Assembly (NCBI RefSeq): GCF_000423325.1
Contig: NZ_AUHT01000004.1
Location: 310,001-374,000 of the forward strand
Source: Lysobacter defluvii IMMIB APB-9 = DSM 18482
GTDB taxonomy: Bacteria > Pseudomonadota > Gammaproteobacteria > Xanthomonadales > Xanthomonadaceae
Length of the DNA: 64,000 nt
Direction of reading: 5' to 3'
Shown: positions 34,213 through 42,532 of the stretch, piece by piece
Numbering within the stretch: position 1 is the first letter of the stretch
Layout of the letters: each line of letters starts with the position of its first letter
Made by a program: the position numbers and the translations under genes
Notes under the pieces: model-generated
Seen by the model: the letters and a program-made list of their open reading frames with translations, nothing else
Told to the model about the DNA's origin: nothing
The model's database searches: none

Positions 34213-37200
34213 ATGAACCTGCACCAGGAACACCACTTCGAGCGCGAGATCTGCGCGCACCTGGCGGCCAACGGCTGGCTCTACGCCGAAGGTGACGCCA
34301 GCCAATACGACCGCCAGCACGGGTTGTTCCTGCCGGACCTGCTGGCGTGGATCGAAGCCACTCAGCCCGACAGCTGGCAGCGGCTGCTGAAGACCCACGG
34401 CCCGCAGCTGGGCGAGCGCCTTGCCGGGCGCATCCGCAAGAACCTGGGCGAGCGCGGCACCCTGGACGTGCTGCGCCGCGGCGTGGAGATGCTGGGGCTC
34501 AAGCAGCCGCTGTCGCTGGTGCAGTTCAAGCCGGCGCTGGCAATGAACCCGGTGACCCAGCAGCACTACGCGGCCAACCGGCTGCGGGTGGTGCGGCAGG
34601 TCAAGCACTCGCCCAACCGGCCCAACGACTGCCTGGACCTGGTGCTGTTCGTCAACGGCATCGCGGTAGCGACGGCGGAGCTGAAGTCGGACTTCACCCA
34701 GAGCGTAGGCGATGCCGTGGATCAGTACCGCCTGGACCGGCACCCGCATCCCAAGGGCGGTCTGCGCGAGCCGCTGCTGGCGTTCCCCGGCGGCGCGCTG
34801 GTGCACTTCGCTGTCAGCCAGGCCGAGGTGATGATGACCACGCGGCTGGCAGGGGAGCAGACCCGCTTCCTGCCGTTCAACCGCGGCAATGCGGGAGGTG
34901 CCGGCAACGCCCCCGATCCCGACGGGTTCGCCACCCGTTACCTGTGGGAGGACGTGTGGGCGCGCGACAGCTGGCTGGATATCCTGGGCCGCTACCTGAT
35001 CGGCAAGCGCGATGACAAGAAGCAACTGCAGGCCGTGATCTTCCCGCGCTACCACCAGCTGGACGCCACGCGGAAGCTGGTCGCCGACGTGCACGAGCAC
35101 GGTGCCGGCCAGCGTTACCTGATCCAGCACTCGGCAGGGTCGGGCAAAACCAACTCGATCGCCTGGACTGCGCACTTCCTCGCCGACCTGCACCGCGACG
35201 ACAAGAAGGTGTTCGACAGCGTGCTGGTGGTGTCCGACCGCAACGTGCTGGACAGCCAGTTGCAGGAGGCGATCTTCGACTTCGAGCGCACCACCGGCGT
35301 GGTGGCCACCATCACCAGCGAGAGCGGCAGCAAGAGTGCGCAGCTCGGGCAGGCGCTGAAGGACGGCAAGAAGATCATCGTCTGCACCATCCAGACCTTC
35401 CCGTTCGCGTTGCAGGCAGTGCAGGAGCTGGCCGCGACCGAGGGCAAGCGCTTTGCGGTGATTGCCGACGAGGCGCACAGCTCGCAGACCGGTCAGGCCG
35501 CGGCCAAGCTCAAGCAGTTGCTGAGCCCTCAGGAATGGGCCGAGCTGCAAGACGGCGGCGAGATCGACACCGAGGCGCTGTTGGCCGCGCAGATGGGAGC
35601 ACGCAGCGCCGAGTCCGGCCTGACGTATATCGCCTTCACTGCCACGCCAAAGGGCAAGACGCTGGAGCTGTTCGGGCAGCCGGGGCCGGACGGGCTGCCG
35701 CAGCCGTTCCACGTGTACTCGATGCGGCAGGCGATCGAGGAGGGTTTCATCCTCGATGTGCTGCGCAACTACACACCCTACGACCTGGCGTTCCGCCTGG
35801 CCCACGACGGCAAGGAGATCGACCACACCCAGGTCGAGCGCAGCACGGCAATGAAGGGGATCATGCAGTGGGTCCGCCTGCACCCGTACAACATCGCCGC
35901 CAAGGTGCAGATCGTGGTGGAGCACTACCGCGAAAACGTGCAGCCGCTGCTGGATGGCAAGGCCAAGGCGATGGTGGTGGTGTCGTCCCGCCAGGAAGCA
36001 GTGCGCTGGCAGAAGGCCATCCGCGCCTACATCGAAAGCCGCGATTACCCGCTGGACGTGCTGGTGGCGTTCTCGGGCGAAGTCAACGATCCGGAGAGCT
36101 ACCCGGACCCGGTCACCGAGACCAGCAAGCTGCTCAACCCCGGCTTGAAGAATCGGGACATCCGCGAAGCGTTCGCGCAGCCGGAGTTCCATCTGCTGCT
36201 GGTCGCCAACAAGTTCCAGACAGGCTTCGACCAGCCGTTACTGTGCGGCATGTACGTGGACAAGAAGCTCGGCGGCATCCAGGCGGTCCAGACGCTGTCC
36301 CGCCTCAATCGCGCATACCCCGGCAAGGACACCACGTACGTGCTGGACTTCGTCAACGAGGCCGGCGAGGTGCTCAAGGCGTTCAAGACGTACTACGAGA
36401 CCGCCGAGCTGGAGGCGACGACCGACCCCGACCTGATCTTCGACCTGCGCGCCAAGCTGGATGCCGCCGGACACTACGACGACTTCGAGGTGGAGCGGCT
36501 GGCGAAGGTCGAGATGGATCCGCGCGCCACGCAGGCACAGCTGGTGGCTGCCATCCACCCGATCGCCGACCGGCTGTTGAAGCGCTACAAGGCATTACAG
36601 CAGGCGCGTACGGCGGCGGTCGAGGCGGATGATAGCGAAGCGGAGAAGTCGGCCAAGGACGAACTGGACGCACTGACCCTGTTCAAGGGCGACATGGCGT
36701 CGTTCAACCGGCTGTATGCCTTCCTGTCGCAGATGTTCGACTACGGCAACACCGACATCGAGAAGCGCTTCCTATTCTACAAGCGCCTGTTGCCACTGCT
36801 GGAGTTCGGCCGCGAGCGCGACACCGTCGACCTCTCCAAGGTGGTGCTGACGCATCACACGCTGCGCAGCGGCGGCAAGCAGGCGCTCAGCCTCAATGCC
36901 GACGGCACCTACAAGCTGCCGCCGATGGAAGCAGTCGGCAGCGGGCAGGTGCAGGACAAGCAGCAGGCGTACTTGGATGAGATCATCGAGAAGGTCAACG
37001 GACTGTTCGAAGGCCAGCTCACGGACGGCGACCAACTCGTCTACGTGAATGGCGTGATCAAGGGCAAGCTGCTGGAGAACCAAACGCTCATCCAGCAGGC
37101 AGCGAACAACAGCAAACAGCAGTTCGCCAACTCGCCGGATCTGAAGGAGGCGTTGATCCACGCGATCATGGATTCGCTGGAAGCGAACTCGATAATGAGC

Positions 37201-37317
37201 AGCCAAGCGTTGGGGTCCGAGCGTGTCCGGGAGGGGCTGAAGGACATTCTTCTGGGCCCGGCGCAGCTTTACGAAGCGCTTCGCGCACAGGGGGAGGGAC
37301 TGCGGGCACATCGTTGA
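34213..37317 (+). CDS. hsdR: Type I restriction endonuclease, HsdR
   Basis: The 1034-aa protein has an N-terminal PD-(D/E)XK nuclease part with ATAELKSDF near residue 157. The SF2 translocase follows: Walker A AGSGKTNSIAW (near 310), the DEAH box IADEAHSS (near 418), and QTGFDQP later. A C-terminal helical part interacts with HsdM. Length and motifs are complete, with no frameshift. It closes the operon begun at hsdM, and a TTATCGGGGG site lies about 25 bp after its stop. Confidence 0.96.
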   Translation: MNLHQEHHFEREICAHLAANGWLYAEGDASQYDRQHGLFLPDLLAWIEATQPDSWQRLLKTHGPQLGERLAGRIRKNLGERGTLDVLRRGVEMLGLKQPLSLVQFKPALAMNPVTQQHYAANRLRVVRQVKHSPNRPNDCLDLVLFVNGIAVATAELKSDFTQSVGDAVDQYRLDRHPHPKGGLREPLLAFPGGALVHFAVSQAEVMMTTRLAGEQTRFLPFNRGNAGGAGNAPDPDGFATRYLWEDVWARDSWLDILGRYLIGKRDDKKQLQAVIFPRYHQLDATRKLVADVHEHGAGQRYLIQHSAGSGKTNSIAWTAHFLADLHRDDKKVFDSVLVVSDRNVLDSQLQEAIFDFERTTGVVATITSESGSKSAQLGQALKDGKKIIVCTIQTFPFALQAVQELAATEGKRFAVIADEAHSSQTGQAAAKLKQLLSPQEWAELQDGGEIDTEALLAAQMGARSAESGLTYIAFTATPKGKTLELFGQPGPDGLPQPFHVYSMRQAIEEGFILDVLRNYTPYDLAFRLAHDGKEIDHTQVERSTAMKGIMQWVRLHPYNIAAKVQIVVEHYRENVQPLLDGKAKAMVVVSSRQEAVRWQKAIRAYIESRDYPLDVLVAFSGEVNDPESYPDPVTETSKLLNPGLKNRDIREAFAQPEFHLLLVANKFQTGFDQPLLCGMYVDKKLGGIQAVQTLSRLNRAYPGKDTTYVLDFVNEAGEVLKAFKTYYETAELEATTDPDLIFDLRAKLDAAGHYDDFEVERLAKVEMDPRATQAQLVAAIHPIADRLLKRYKALQQARTAAVEADDSEAEKSAKDELDALTLFKGDMASFNRLYAFLSQMFDYGNTDIEKRFLFYKRLLPLLEFGRERDTVDLSKVVLTHHTLRSGGKQALSLNADGTYKLPPMEAVGSGQVQDKQQAYLDEIIEKVNGLFEGQLTDGDQLVYVNGVIKGKLLENQTLIQQAANNSKQQFANSPDLKEALIHAIMDSLEANSIMSSQALGSERVREGLKDILLGPAQLYEALRAQGEGLRAHR

Positions 37318-37341
37318 ACGCTCAGCCCGTAGGTACTCCAC

Positions 37342-37380
37342 GCCGATTTGGGATGTTTATCGGGGGTGGGGCAGGGCAGC
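37342..37380 (+). repeat. Recurring TTATCGGGGG site, copy e
   Basis: GCCGATTT, spacer GGGATGT, then TTATCGGGGGTGGGGCAGGG. This is the best-preserved copy. Its left arm keeps CCGAT, so the arms form a partial inverted repeat. It separates the R-M operon from the TIR gene and the site lies within the presumed promoter of the TIR gene. Confidence 0.65.
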
Positions 37381-37435
37381 TAGTTGCTTGGAACGGGGTT
37401 GCTTCTGGTGTCCGTAGATAGATAAGGGGCGGATC

Positions 37436-38632
37436 TTGGTGCTTAAGGTTTTTCTGAACCATTGTGCGGAAGACAAGGCGCTAGTCACGCCGTACTTCAA
37501 CAAGCTTAAGGCGCTCGGTTTTGAGCCATGGATCGACAAGAGGATTCTTCCCGGACAGGACTGGGATGAAGTGATCCAGCACGCCTTCAATGCTGCCGAC
37601 GTCTATCTGATCTTCATGACCCCGCGTAGCGTCAGCAAGCGCGGCTATGTCCAAAGAGAAATCAGTGACGCATTGGACAAGCAGCGATACAACTTGCCCG
37701 GAGACATCGGGCTGATCCCAATCCTGCTCGAGGACTGCGAAGTACCGGTAAAAATTTTAAGATCGCACCAGTACATCCGTTTGCCTGAGGGGTGGCAAGA
37801 GTTGGTTGAGTCGCTGGAACTGGCCGCACAGCAACGGAGTATCGCCATCCACACCGGCGTGGAGATGGACCCCTTTCGGATGTTCCTTCGCGAAGAGAAG
37901 CATCGGTGGGAAGGCCTTCCTGGCTACGAAGTGTCGATGAGATATCCGCATGTCGAGTCATCGCGAGTGCCCAACACCGCCGTCGAGCTCAACGAATTCT
38001 TCGCGTCCCTGCGGCTGAATTCCTTGCTCAATGCCAGAAAGGCCAGGATCAATCAGGAGGAGGAACACTTCTCAAGCTGGGCCGGCGACCCGGACTGGAA
38101 GCCGGCGAATTCATTCCATGTTTTCATCTCACCCAACTTGGCGAACCAATTCATCTTGAGCTTTAGCGTTCATGAGGATGGCATGTTTGCGGGCGCGGCT
38201 CATGGATTCATGTGGGTCGAAACACATAACTTCATGATCATTGATGATCAGCTAATCAAGATCAGTTTCGATGACTTTCTCTCCGAACCCCATTCGGCTT
38301 ACACCTCGATAACTGCGTTGGTTCGAGAGCGAGTGGCGAAGGAGTATGCGGGTCGATTCGATGGGGAGCTTAGTTCCGACGATCTAATTAGAGTACGTGA
38401 AGCGTTACCCAGCGATGGGACGATCTTCAGGAACTTCATCATTACCCCTATAGGGGTCACTTTTCTGTACCCGCAAGGTGAGTTGTTCGGACATGCGGCC
38501 GGCGCCTTTGGCGCCGATCTCTCGTTTAATGACCTCCGCCCGTGGTTGAAGCCCGGCGGGCCCCACACTTTCGCCCAACACGCCAGCGCGATTTCTTGGG
38601 ACCCGGGGATAGACGATGAAGTCCACGAATAA
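37436..38632 (+). CDS. TIR-domain protein fused to an RsiV-like DUF3298 domain
   Basis: The start is TTG 37436 (GTG 37439 is the alternative), with AAGGGGCGG upstream. The 398-aa product has a TIR domain at about residues 1-135 (KVFLNHCAEDKALVTPYFNK, PWIDKRILPGQDW, SKRGYVQREISDAL with the likely catalytic Glu75). Bacterial defence TIRs of this kind break down NAD+. The C-terminal part (about 225-375) has SVHEDGMFAGAAHGFMWVET, IDDQLIKISFDDFL and IITPIGVTFLYPQGELFGHA. This is the pattern of DUF3298, the sensor domain of RsiV, which binds lysozyme. There is no membrane segment, so the domain would be cytoplasmic. This makes a plausible intracellular sensor. Confidence 0.82.
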   Translation: MVLKVFLNHCAEDKALVTPYFNKLKALGFEPWIDKRILPGQDWDEVIQHAFNAADVYLIFMTPRSVSKRGYVQREISDALDKQRYNLPGDIGLIPILLEDCEVPVKILRSHQYIRLPEGWQELVESLELAAQQRSIAIHTGVEMDPFRMFLREEKHRWEGLPGYEVSMRYPHVESSRVPNTAVELNEFFASLRLNSLLNARKARINQEEEHFSSWAGDPDWKPANSFHVFISPNLANQFILSFSVHEDGMFAGAAHGFMWVETHNFMIIDDQLIKISFDDFLSEPHSAYTSITALVRERVAKEYAGRFDGELSSDDLIRVREALPSDGTIFRNFIITPIGVTFLYPQGELFGHAAGAFGADLSFNDLRPWLKPGGPHTFAQHASAISWDPGIDDEVHE

Positions 38633-38678
38633 TATGAAGCCTACTAATCTGACCAAGCCTTCCGGCGAGAGGCCCTGA

Positions 38679-39539
38679 ATGTGTACCGCTGAAGCGCTTG
38701 CTAAGAGATTGGCTGAACGGGGACAGCCCACGCGGGAGGACTACCAGGCAGCTCTGGGTTGTCTGGACGAGGCCGTATGCGAAGCCATAGCCGTCGGACA
38801 AGCCCAAGCTGGGCGGATGGCGAGTCCTTGTGTGGGATACGCAACGTACGTCTTCGCCCGCATGTGTGGCCACGCTACGGCTGCCATTCGTGCCGTACCC
38901 CTGTCCCGATGGGCTGAAAACGACTATGAGGAATGGGGGTTCCATGTACTGGCATGCCATGCACGGGCGCTATTGGAAGGCAATCTGTACTTCCACTACC
39001 TCGTATCTCCGACAGACGAGGATCTAGAGGAGGGCAGAGCTAGAATCACACTGCTTCAGCTTAACGACTGCTGTACTCGCTTGAAGATGTTCACGGACAA
39101 TCAGGAGCAGCGACAGGGATTTGAGGGGCAGCGAGATGAGCTAGTTGCACGCTTGAAAGCAATTCCGTTCTTTCAACAATTGGCGCAGCCCGTGCAGGCA
39201 CAATGTCTGTCTGGCAAGAAGGCTTGGTTCTTGGACCGGGCCCAGTTGGTGGAGATGGTGGGGATGGAGAAGGCGCAATTCGACATACTCTGGGACCTGT
39301 GGTCGCAGCACTCCCACATCCACCCTATGTCGTTCTACCGAATGGAAGCCAATGGCCGTGGTTCGGGGCTGGATAACGATACAGATCGAAGCTACCTGAC
39401 AACCGCGATGCTGATATGTACAGGGATACTGGAAGCGGCCACCGACAAGATGGTAGAAATTAGTCCTGACGTGGCTGGTGTACGCCAGGGGCTGAATTCT
39501 AAGTTCAGCCCTGGCCCGAAGAGTAATAGGCCGCAGTAG
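38679..39539 (+). CDS. DUF5677-like protein, partner of the TIR gene (286 aa)
   Basis: The 286-aa helical protein starts with ATG 38679, 46 bp after the TIR stop. Residues about 80-120 (WGFHVLACHARALLEGNLYFHYLV) and the later QHSHIHPMSFYRMEANGRGSG segment resemble DUF5677 proteins, which have a HEPN-like four-helix arrangement. HEPN-type proteins of this class are frequent in toxin and defence loci. It lies with the TIR gene in one segment bounded by sites e and f and is probably the second gene of the same system. RNase activity cannot be assumed. Confidence 0.65.
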   Translation: MCTAEALAKRLAERGQPTREDYQAALGCLDEAVCEAIAVGQAQAGRMASPCVGYATYVFARMCGHATAAIRAVPLSRWAENDYEEWGFHVLACHARALLEGNLYFHYLVSPTDEDLEEGRARITLLQLNDCCTRLKMFTDNQEQRQGFEGQRDELVARLKAIPFFQQLAQPVQAQCLSGKKAWFLDRAQLVEMVGMEKAQFDILWDLWSQHSHIHPMSFYRMEANGRGSGLDNDTDRSYLTTAMLICTGILEAATDKMVEISPDVAGVRQGLNSKFSPGPKSNRPQ

Positions 39540-39554
39540 CCTATAGATCGGAAG

Positions 39555-39592
39555 TGGAGTAGGAAGATTTATCGGGGCTGGGGAAGGGAAGT
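39555..39592 (+). repeat. Recurring TTATCGGGGG-type site, copy f
   Basis: GGAGTA, spacer GGAAGAT, then TTATCGGGGCTGGGGAAGGG. One G of the GGGGG run is C. It separates the TIR/DUF5677 pair from the OLD-family pair and is in the same orientation as the other copies. Confidence 0.55.
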
Positions 39593-39774
39593 ACCCGACC
39601 ACAAGCAGGCGTGACCTGTCGGTGATCGGCCAACTGCTGGAAAACAAAGGGTTGAGTCGTCTCAGGTCTTGCGTAGCTGGCCGTGCATCCCTTGGCTGAA
39701 CGATACTGGGGGTCACGAGCAGTTGATGGCGGCGATTGCCAAATAGTCTATGGGCCCCGAAAGGAGGCAAAGTA

Positions 39775-41547
39775 GTGGCTGTCTACATCTCTGACTTGGA
39801 CATTAGGAACTTCCGGTCGTGCGTGGCCGCGAGCCTGCAGCTGACACTTTTTACCCCAATGGTTGGTTTGAACAACTGCGGGAAGAGCAATTGCCTCACC
39901 GCTCTCCAGTGGCTGGTTCGCAAGGCGAAGCTGGGCGTGGAAGACTTTCACAACGCAGATCAGCCCGTGGAGGTAATGGGGACCTTGCGCGGTATCACGG
40001 AAGCGGATCTGGATGTCTTGGAGCAGAAGCACCGCAAGAAGATCGAAGGGCATGTACGTGACGGGGTGCTCGTGGTTCGCCGCGAACAGCAGCTACCGGG
40101 CGGCGATACTGAATTGACCGTGATGAACCCCGACACCGGCGACTGGGAGCCTAACCCCACCGGGATCGACAACGCCATTTCAGCGCTTTTCCCAGACCCG
40201 ATCCGAATTGGGGCCATGGAGAACGCGGAAGAGGACGCCAGCAAGGCCAAGACGACTACCACGATCGGTAAGCTGTTGGCCTCAATGCTTGCGGCCATTC
40301 AGGAGCAGCATGAACAGGCTTTGGCCCCTCACTTGGCGGCCATCCTCGGGATGATTTCCGCAGAAGGTGGCGAGCGTTTCGAAGAGTTGGGTCGCATAGA
40401 TGAATCAATCAACAGCAAGATTTTGGACCTGTTTCCCGGCATTCGCATCAAACTGGACTTCCCAGTGCCTGTGTTCAACGACCTGATTAAGGCCGGCACG
40501 GTCAAGGTTTACGAAGGGGAAGGGCGAGGGCGTCCCTTCGGGTCATACGGGCATGGCGCGCAGCGCGCCATCCAGATGGCCATGGTGCGGCACCTGGCCG
40601 ACCTGAAGCGGGGAGACACGGCGGCAGGCGGCGCCAGCTTGCTCTTGGTTGATGAGCCGGAATTGTTCATGCACCCCTTCGCTGTGGAGCAGGTGCGTGA
40701 AGCGCTTCGTTCACTGTCGGAGGCAGGGTATCAAGTCGTGTTCTCAACCCACTCTGCGCAGATGATTCTCGCCAAGGACGCCAAGAACGCTCTTCTTATG
40801 ACGAAACACCACACGGAGGGCACCAGGGCGCGTCCTCGCATGCAATCGGTAGTGGAGCAGTTGGTGGACAATCCAACCCATCAGCTGCACCAACTCTTCA
40901 GCCTCACAAACTCCTCCCAGCTATTGTTTGCCGACAAGGTTGTGCTCACGGAAGGCAAGTCGGAACTTCGCCTGTTGCCGTCCATCTTCCAGGCGGTCGC
41001 GGGCAAGACCATCGGGCAATCATCGTTGGCGCTCGTTGCGATGAGTGGGGTCTCGGATACCCGCAGATCCATGGACGTCTTGTCTGCCCTTGGCTTGCCT
41101 GCGTGTGCCATCGTGGATCTGGATTTTGCTTTCCGCCAAGCCACTAAGCATGGCTTCCTGCAAGCGGATGATCCCGACATCATCGCGTGCAAGGCCATTC
41201 TCGCCAGGCTGGCTGGCGCGGGACTCGTGTCGCTGGCAGGTGCGCTGCCTTGCAGGGGTATCCAGGGTCCGGCTTCGAAGGCGTTCGAGCTGCTTGCGGC
41301 CGATGACGAGGCAAAGCCACACATCGCGGAACTGGTGCGAAAATTGCGGGATCAGAACCTTTGGCTTTGGAGCGCAGGGGCTATCGAGCCCCACCTCGGC
41401 CTATCGGAAAAGTCAGAGCATGCCTGGCTGTCCTTCCAGATCCGCCTGGAGAGCGAGTCACTGGAAGATCTTTGCGCGGATGCCGAAGGTATTCGTTCCC
41501 TGGTCGAATGGATGGGCGCTGCTCCTGCTGTGGCTCAGTTGGCGTGA
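39775..41547 (+). CDS. OLD-family ATPase/TOPRIM nuclease (590 aa)
   Basis: GTG 39775 follows AAGGAGG at 39761-39767, so this start is preferred over the upstream ATG 39736. The protein has an ABC-type ATPase: Walker A VGLNNCGKS (residues 31-38), a signature-like YGHGAQRA and Walker B LLLVDEPELFMHP near 290. A C-terminal TOPRIM part follows with VLTEGKSELRLL (Glu near 392) and AIVDLDFAF (Asp pair near 447). This is the OLD family, which includes phage-defence nucleases. There is no UvrD partner as in Gabija; instead a 242-aa unknown gene follows. Confidence 0.9.
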   Translation: MAVYISDLDIRNFRSCVAASLQLTLFTPMVGLNNCGKSNCLTALQWLVRKAKLGVEDFHNADQPVEVMGTLRGITEADLDVLEQKHRKKIEGHVRDGVLVVRREQQLPGGDTELTVMNPDTGDWEPNPTGIDNAISALFPDPIRIGAMENAEEDASKAKTTTTIGKLLASMLAAIQEQHEQALAPHLAAILGMISAEGGERFEELGRIDESINSKILDLFPGIRIKLDFPVPVFNDLIKAGTVKVYEGEGRGRPFGSYGHGAQRAIQMAMVRHLADLKRGDTAAGGASLLLVDEPELFMHPFAVEQVREALRSLSEAGYQVVFSTHSAQMILAKDAKNALLMTKHHTEGTRARPRMQSVVEQLVDNPTHQLHQLFSLTNSSQLLFADKVVLTEGKSELRLLPSIFQAVAGKTIGQSSLALVAMSGVSDTRRSMDVLSALGLPACAIVDLDFAFRQATKHGFLQADDPDIIACKAILARLAGAGLVSLAGALPCRGIQGPASKAFELLAADDEAKPHIAELVRKLRDQNLWLWSAGAIEPHLGLSEKSEHAWLSFQIRLESESLEDLCADAEGIRSLVEWMGAAPAVAQLA

Positions 41548-41576
41548 GTGGCCGAAAGTGCAGTGCATATCAGCTT

Positions 41577-42305
41577 ATGGACTCCGAGCGCGAGCTGCGG
41601 ATCTCGGAGCATCGGTTCTACGTGGAGCAGGCCAAGAATAGGCTCCTGTCCCAATTCGCCAACATTGAGACGGAGGCAGACCAAGCTGAAGCTGAGCACT
41701 GGGAGCGAAGCGGGCAGTCGTTCGATCCGGACTGGCATGATCCAGGCGACCTTGCGGAGGCCGCTCGCGACTACGGCGTGGAATTCTACCAGCTGCTGAG
41801 CGACATGCATGACCGGACGCGTCTGAGCGTGGTGGCGGGCATGTATCACCATTGGGACAAGACCTTCCGTCGCTTCCTAATCCGCGAATTTCGCTGGCCT
41901 AGGCTGGTGATCGGCGACCACACCCGGCGTGCGCTCTGGAAGCTAGACAGCGCCAAGCTAGAAAAGCTGCTTGCCGCAGTTGGACTGGACCTGTCCAGTT
42001 TGGCCTGTTATCCACACATTGAAGCCATGCGACTGGCCGTCAACGTGTTCAAGCACGGTGAGGGGAAGTCCCTAGACGACCTTCGCGAGCGCTTTCCTGA
42101 GTTCCTGCGTGAAAGCGCGCACCGATCAAACGTTTACGACGATACGGACATGGAAGTAACAGATGACCGCGTCGAAGAGTTCTCCACGGCCATCGAGTCA
42201 TTCTGGCGCGAGCTGCCGCCGTCCGTGACGTTCAACGAGGACGCCACGCTGGATGTTCCTTGCGAGTTCGAAAAGGCCTGGAAGAAGGACCTCGCCGCTC
42301 AGTAA
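41577..42305 (+). CDS. Unknown partner of the OLD gene (242 aa)
   Basis: ATG 41577 lies 29 bp after the OLD stop and gives 242 residues. The product is helical and acidic (FANIETEADQAEAEHWERSG) and has EAMRLAVNVFKHGEGKSLDD. The NVFKHG-type motif appears in HEPN-like proteins of defence loci, though the classical R-x4-6-H spacing is not met exactly. The short spacing to the OLD gene suggests one transcript and a two-gene system. It may be a toxin or a regulator of the OLD nuclease. Confidence 0.65.
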   Translation: MDSERELRISEHRFYVEQAKNRLLSQFANIETEADQAEAEHWERSGQSFDPDWHDPGDLAEAARDYGVEFYQLLSDMHDRTRLSVVAGMYHHWDKTFRRFLIREFRWPRLVIGDHTRRALWKLDSAKLEKLLAAVGLDLSSLACYPHIEAMRLAVNVFKHGEGKSLDDLRERFPEFLRESAHRSNVYDDTDMEVTDDRVEEFSTAIESFWRELPPSVTFNEDATLDVPCEFEKAWKKDLAAQ

Positions 42306-42473
42306 TCATCCCGTGCTGCACGACAAGCCACCGGTTCAGGTCAAGGCGTCGTGGGTACTGCCCGCGTTCGCTCGGAAGTCGGCGCGTGAGGTCGATATGG
42401 GGTGCAAGGCACCGGCAATAAAACCGGCGAGAACGCTTGGCTCGACTTCTGGCTAACGCTGAAAGAAGGGGGA

Positions 42474-42486
42474 TTAGCGGGGAACG
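42474..42486 (+). repeat. Weak TTAGCGGGG-type site, copy h
   Basis: TTAGCGGGGAACG keeps the TTAGCGGGG of copy d but loses the GTAGG tail. It lies between the OLD partner and the 3' end of the recombinase gene, where a cassette boundary would be expected. The match is weak and could be chance. Confidence 0.25.
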
Positions 42487-42532
42487 TCTATGGGAGCGCA
42501 GATGCACCCGATCTCACGGCTGATCACCGCAC

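Noticed and set aside
38617-38678. 20-codon ORF between the TIR and DUF5677 genes
   Set aside because: It starts inside the TIR gene and has no ribosome binding site or recognisable sequence; kept out for lack of support.
42474-42486. Copy h as a full recurring site
   Set aside because: Only TTAGCGGGG is kept and the left arm and tail are lost; listed as a weak site only.
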